64,000 nucleotides of DNA, from contig CALKIV010000030.1 of the NCBI GenBank assembly GCA_937995835.1, positions 17,741-81,740 of the forward strand. Reading direction: 5' to 3'. Below, piece after piece: positions 63,675 through 64,000 of the stretch. Numbering within the stretch: the stretch's first letter is position 1; each line of letters begins with the position of its first letter. The translations under genes were made by a program, and so were the position numbers. The stretch is from an uncultured Dysgonomonas sp. GTDB lineage: Bacteria > Bacteroidota > Bacteroidia > Bacteroidales > Dysgonomonadaceae. The notes under the pieces were generated by a model. It was not told where the DNA came from. It worked only from the letters and a program-made list of their open reading frames with translations, and made no database searches.

Positions 63675-64000
63675 AAAGTCTGATAAATAAAAATCTATTA
63701 TATTTTTTAGGATGCACAACCCTTATCTTGATTCTTTGCTTACCTATACTTTATTGGGCAATGGAGAAAAACTATGCAAAGGATTTAGATGAACTCATCG
63801 AATACAGAAGAGATCATTTTAAAGAAGAGCATCAAGGCACACTCAAAATATCAGATATACATCAATGGAATGAATATAATTATGATCTGCTAATACTAGA
63901 GTATAATGACACATACCCCCTGGATCAGGCTGTGATGGTTTGGTTTGATAATCCGGCAGAAGGACACCCTGTCGATTATAGGACAATTTACACAAAAATA
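63671..64000 (+). CDS. Sensor histidine kinase (partial, N-terminal 110 residues)
   Basis: The frame starts at the ATG at 63671, overlapping the response-regulator stop by 4 bases (an in-frame ATG at 63659 is also possible), and runs off the right edge. It has a transmembrane helix (YFLGCTTLILILCLPILYW) followed by a periplasmic sensor part (EKNYAKDLDELIEYRRDHF). The kinase core lies outside the window, so the assignment rests on gene order and layout. Confidence 0.8.
   Translation, partial: MKSLINKNLLYFLGCTTLILILCLPILYWAMEKNYAKDLDELIEYRRDHFKEEHQGTLKISDIHQWNEYNYDLLILEYNDTYPLDQAVMVWFDNPAEGHPVDYRTIYTKI

Noticed and set aside
1..64000. CRISPR arrays, tRNA or rRNA genes, prophage and insertion sequences
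   Set aside because: No regularly spaced repeats, no cloverleaf or rRNA signature, and no integrase or transposase gene were recognised by eye; a tRNA scan would settle the RNA genes.

Overview
The window looks like a chromosomal segment of a low-GC member of the Bacteroidota, probably order Bacteroidales (Dysgonomonadaceae/Parabacteroides-like; genus not certain). Evidence: the gene content (DUF4290 protein, Bacteroidota-type malate dehydrogenase, purH-mreBCD-PBP2-rodA cluster, PyrK/PyrD pair), the near absence of Shine-Dalgarno sequences, and repeated promoter signatures of the Bacteroidota type (TTTG, about 20 bases, TAnnTTTG). No rRNA, tRNA, CRISPR array, insertion sequence or prophage was found. 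Most of the window is ordinary core genome; the accessory parts are near 3.9-5.2 kb, 44-53 kb and 53-64 kb.

Layout. 1-2.0 kb: a phosphoethanolamine-transferase-like gene cut by the left edge, behind an Omp85-type barrel gene. 2.1-3.8 kb: pyrimidine synthesis (pyrD, pyrK). 3.9-5.2 kb: an XRE regulator in a very AT-rich stretch full of TATACA-NN-TGTATA dyads. 5.2-9.0 kb: a C69 dipeptidase and a BtuCD/FecCD-like importer without a binding protein. 8.9-16.3 kb (minus): the cell-shape operon with purH at its head. 16.9-26.6 kb: DUF418 membrane protein, thioredoxin, dnaE, a TonB-dependent receptor and a polysaccharide flippase. 27-36.2 kb: acyl-CoA synthetase, hemW, Fe-alcohol dehydrogenase, TPR protein, dgt, C-terminal processing protease, DUF4290, rimM. 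36.2-43.2 kb (minus): DUF2867, a glycine-betaine ABC operon headed by an outer-membrane porin-like gene, an esterase-like hydrolase and mdh.

43.5-53 kb: a lipoprotein, two tandem CatB-type acetyltransferases, a PchR-like AraC regulator facing an MFS-binding protein-permease-ATPase operon (probably siderophore or other metal-chelate handling), a YwaF-like membrane protein, a wrecked wbqC gene, a thioredoxin that has lost its CxxC segment, and a MarR regulator. 52.9-58.8 kb (minus): DUF2892 protein plus a TolC-adaptor-RND efflux system. A motif TTTCC-NNN-GGAAA occurs at both the marR promoter and the efflux promoter and is a candidate MarR operator linking them.

59-64 kb: a tight minus operon of a diacylglycerol kinase, an LTA-synthase/phosphoethanolamine-transferase-like enzyme and a PAP2 phosphatase, divergent from an OmpR-type response regulator and a histidine kinase cut by the right edge. 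An 11-bp tandem repeat just upstream of the operon's likely promoter is a candidate response-regulator box. This resembles envelope-lipid remodelling loci linked to cationic peptide resistance. No clearly new kind of system was found; the most useful new observations are the predicted regulatory circuits and the two decayed genes.
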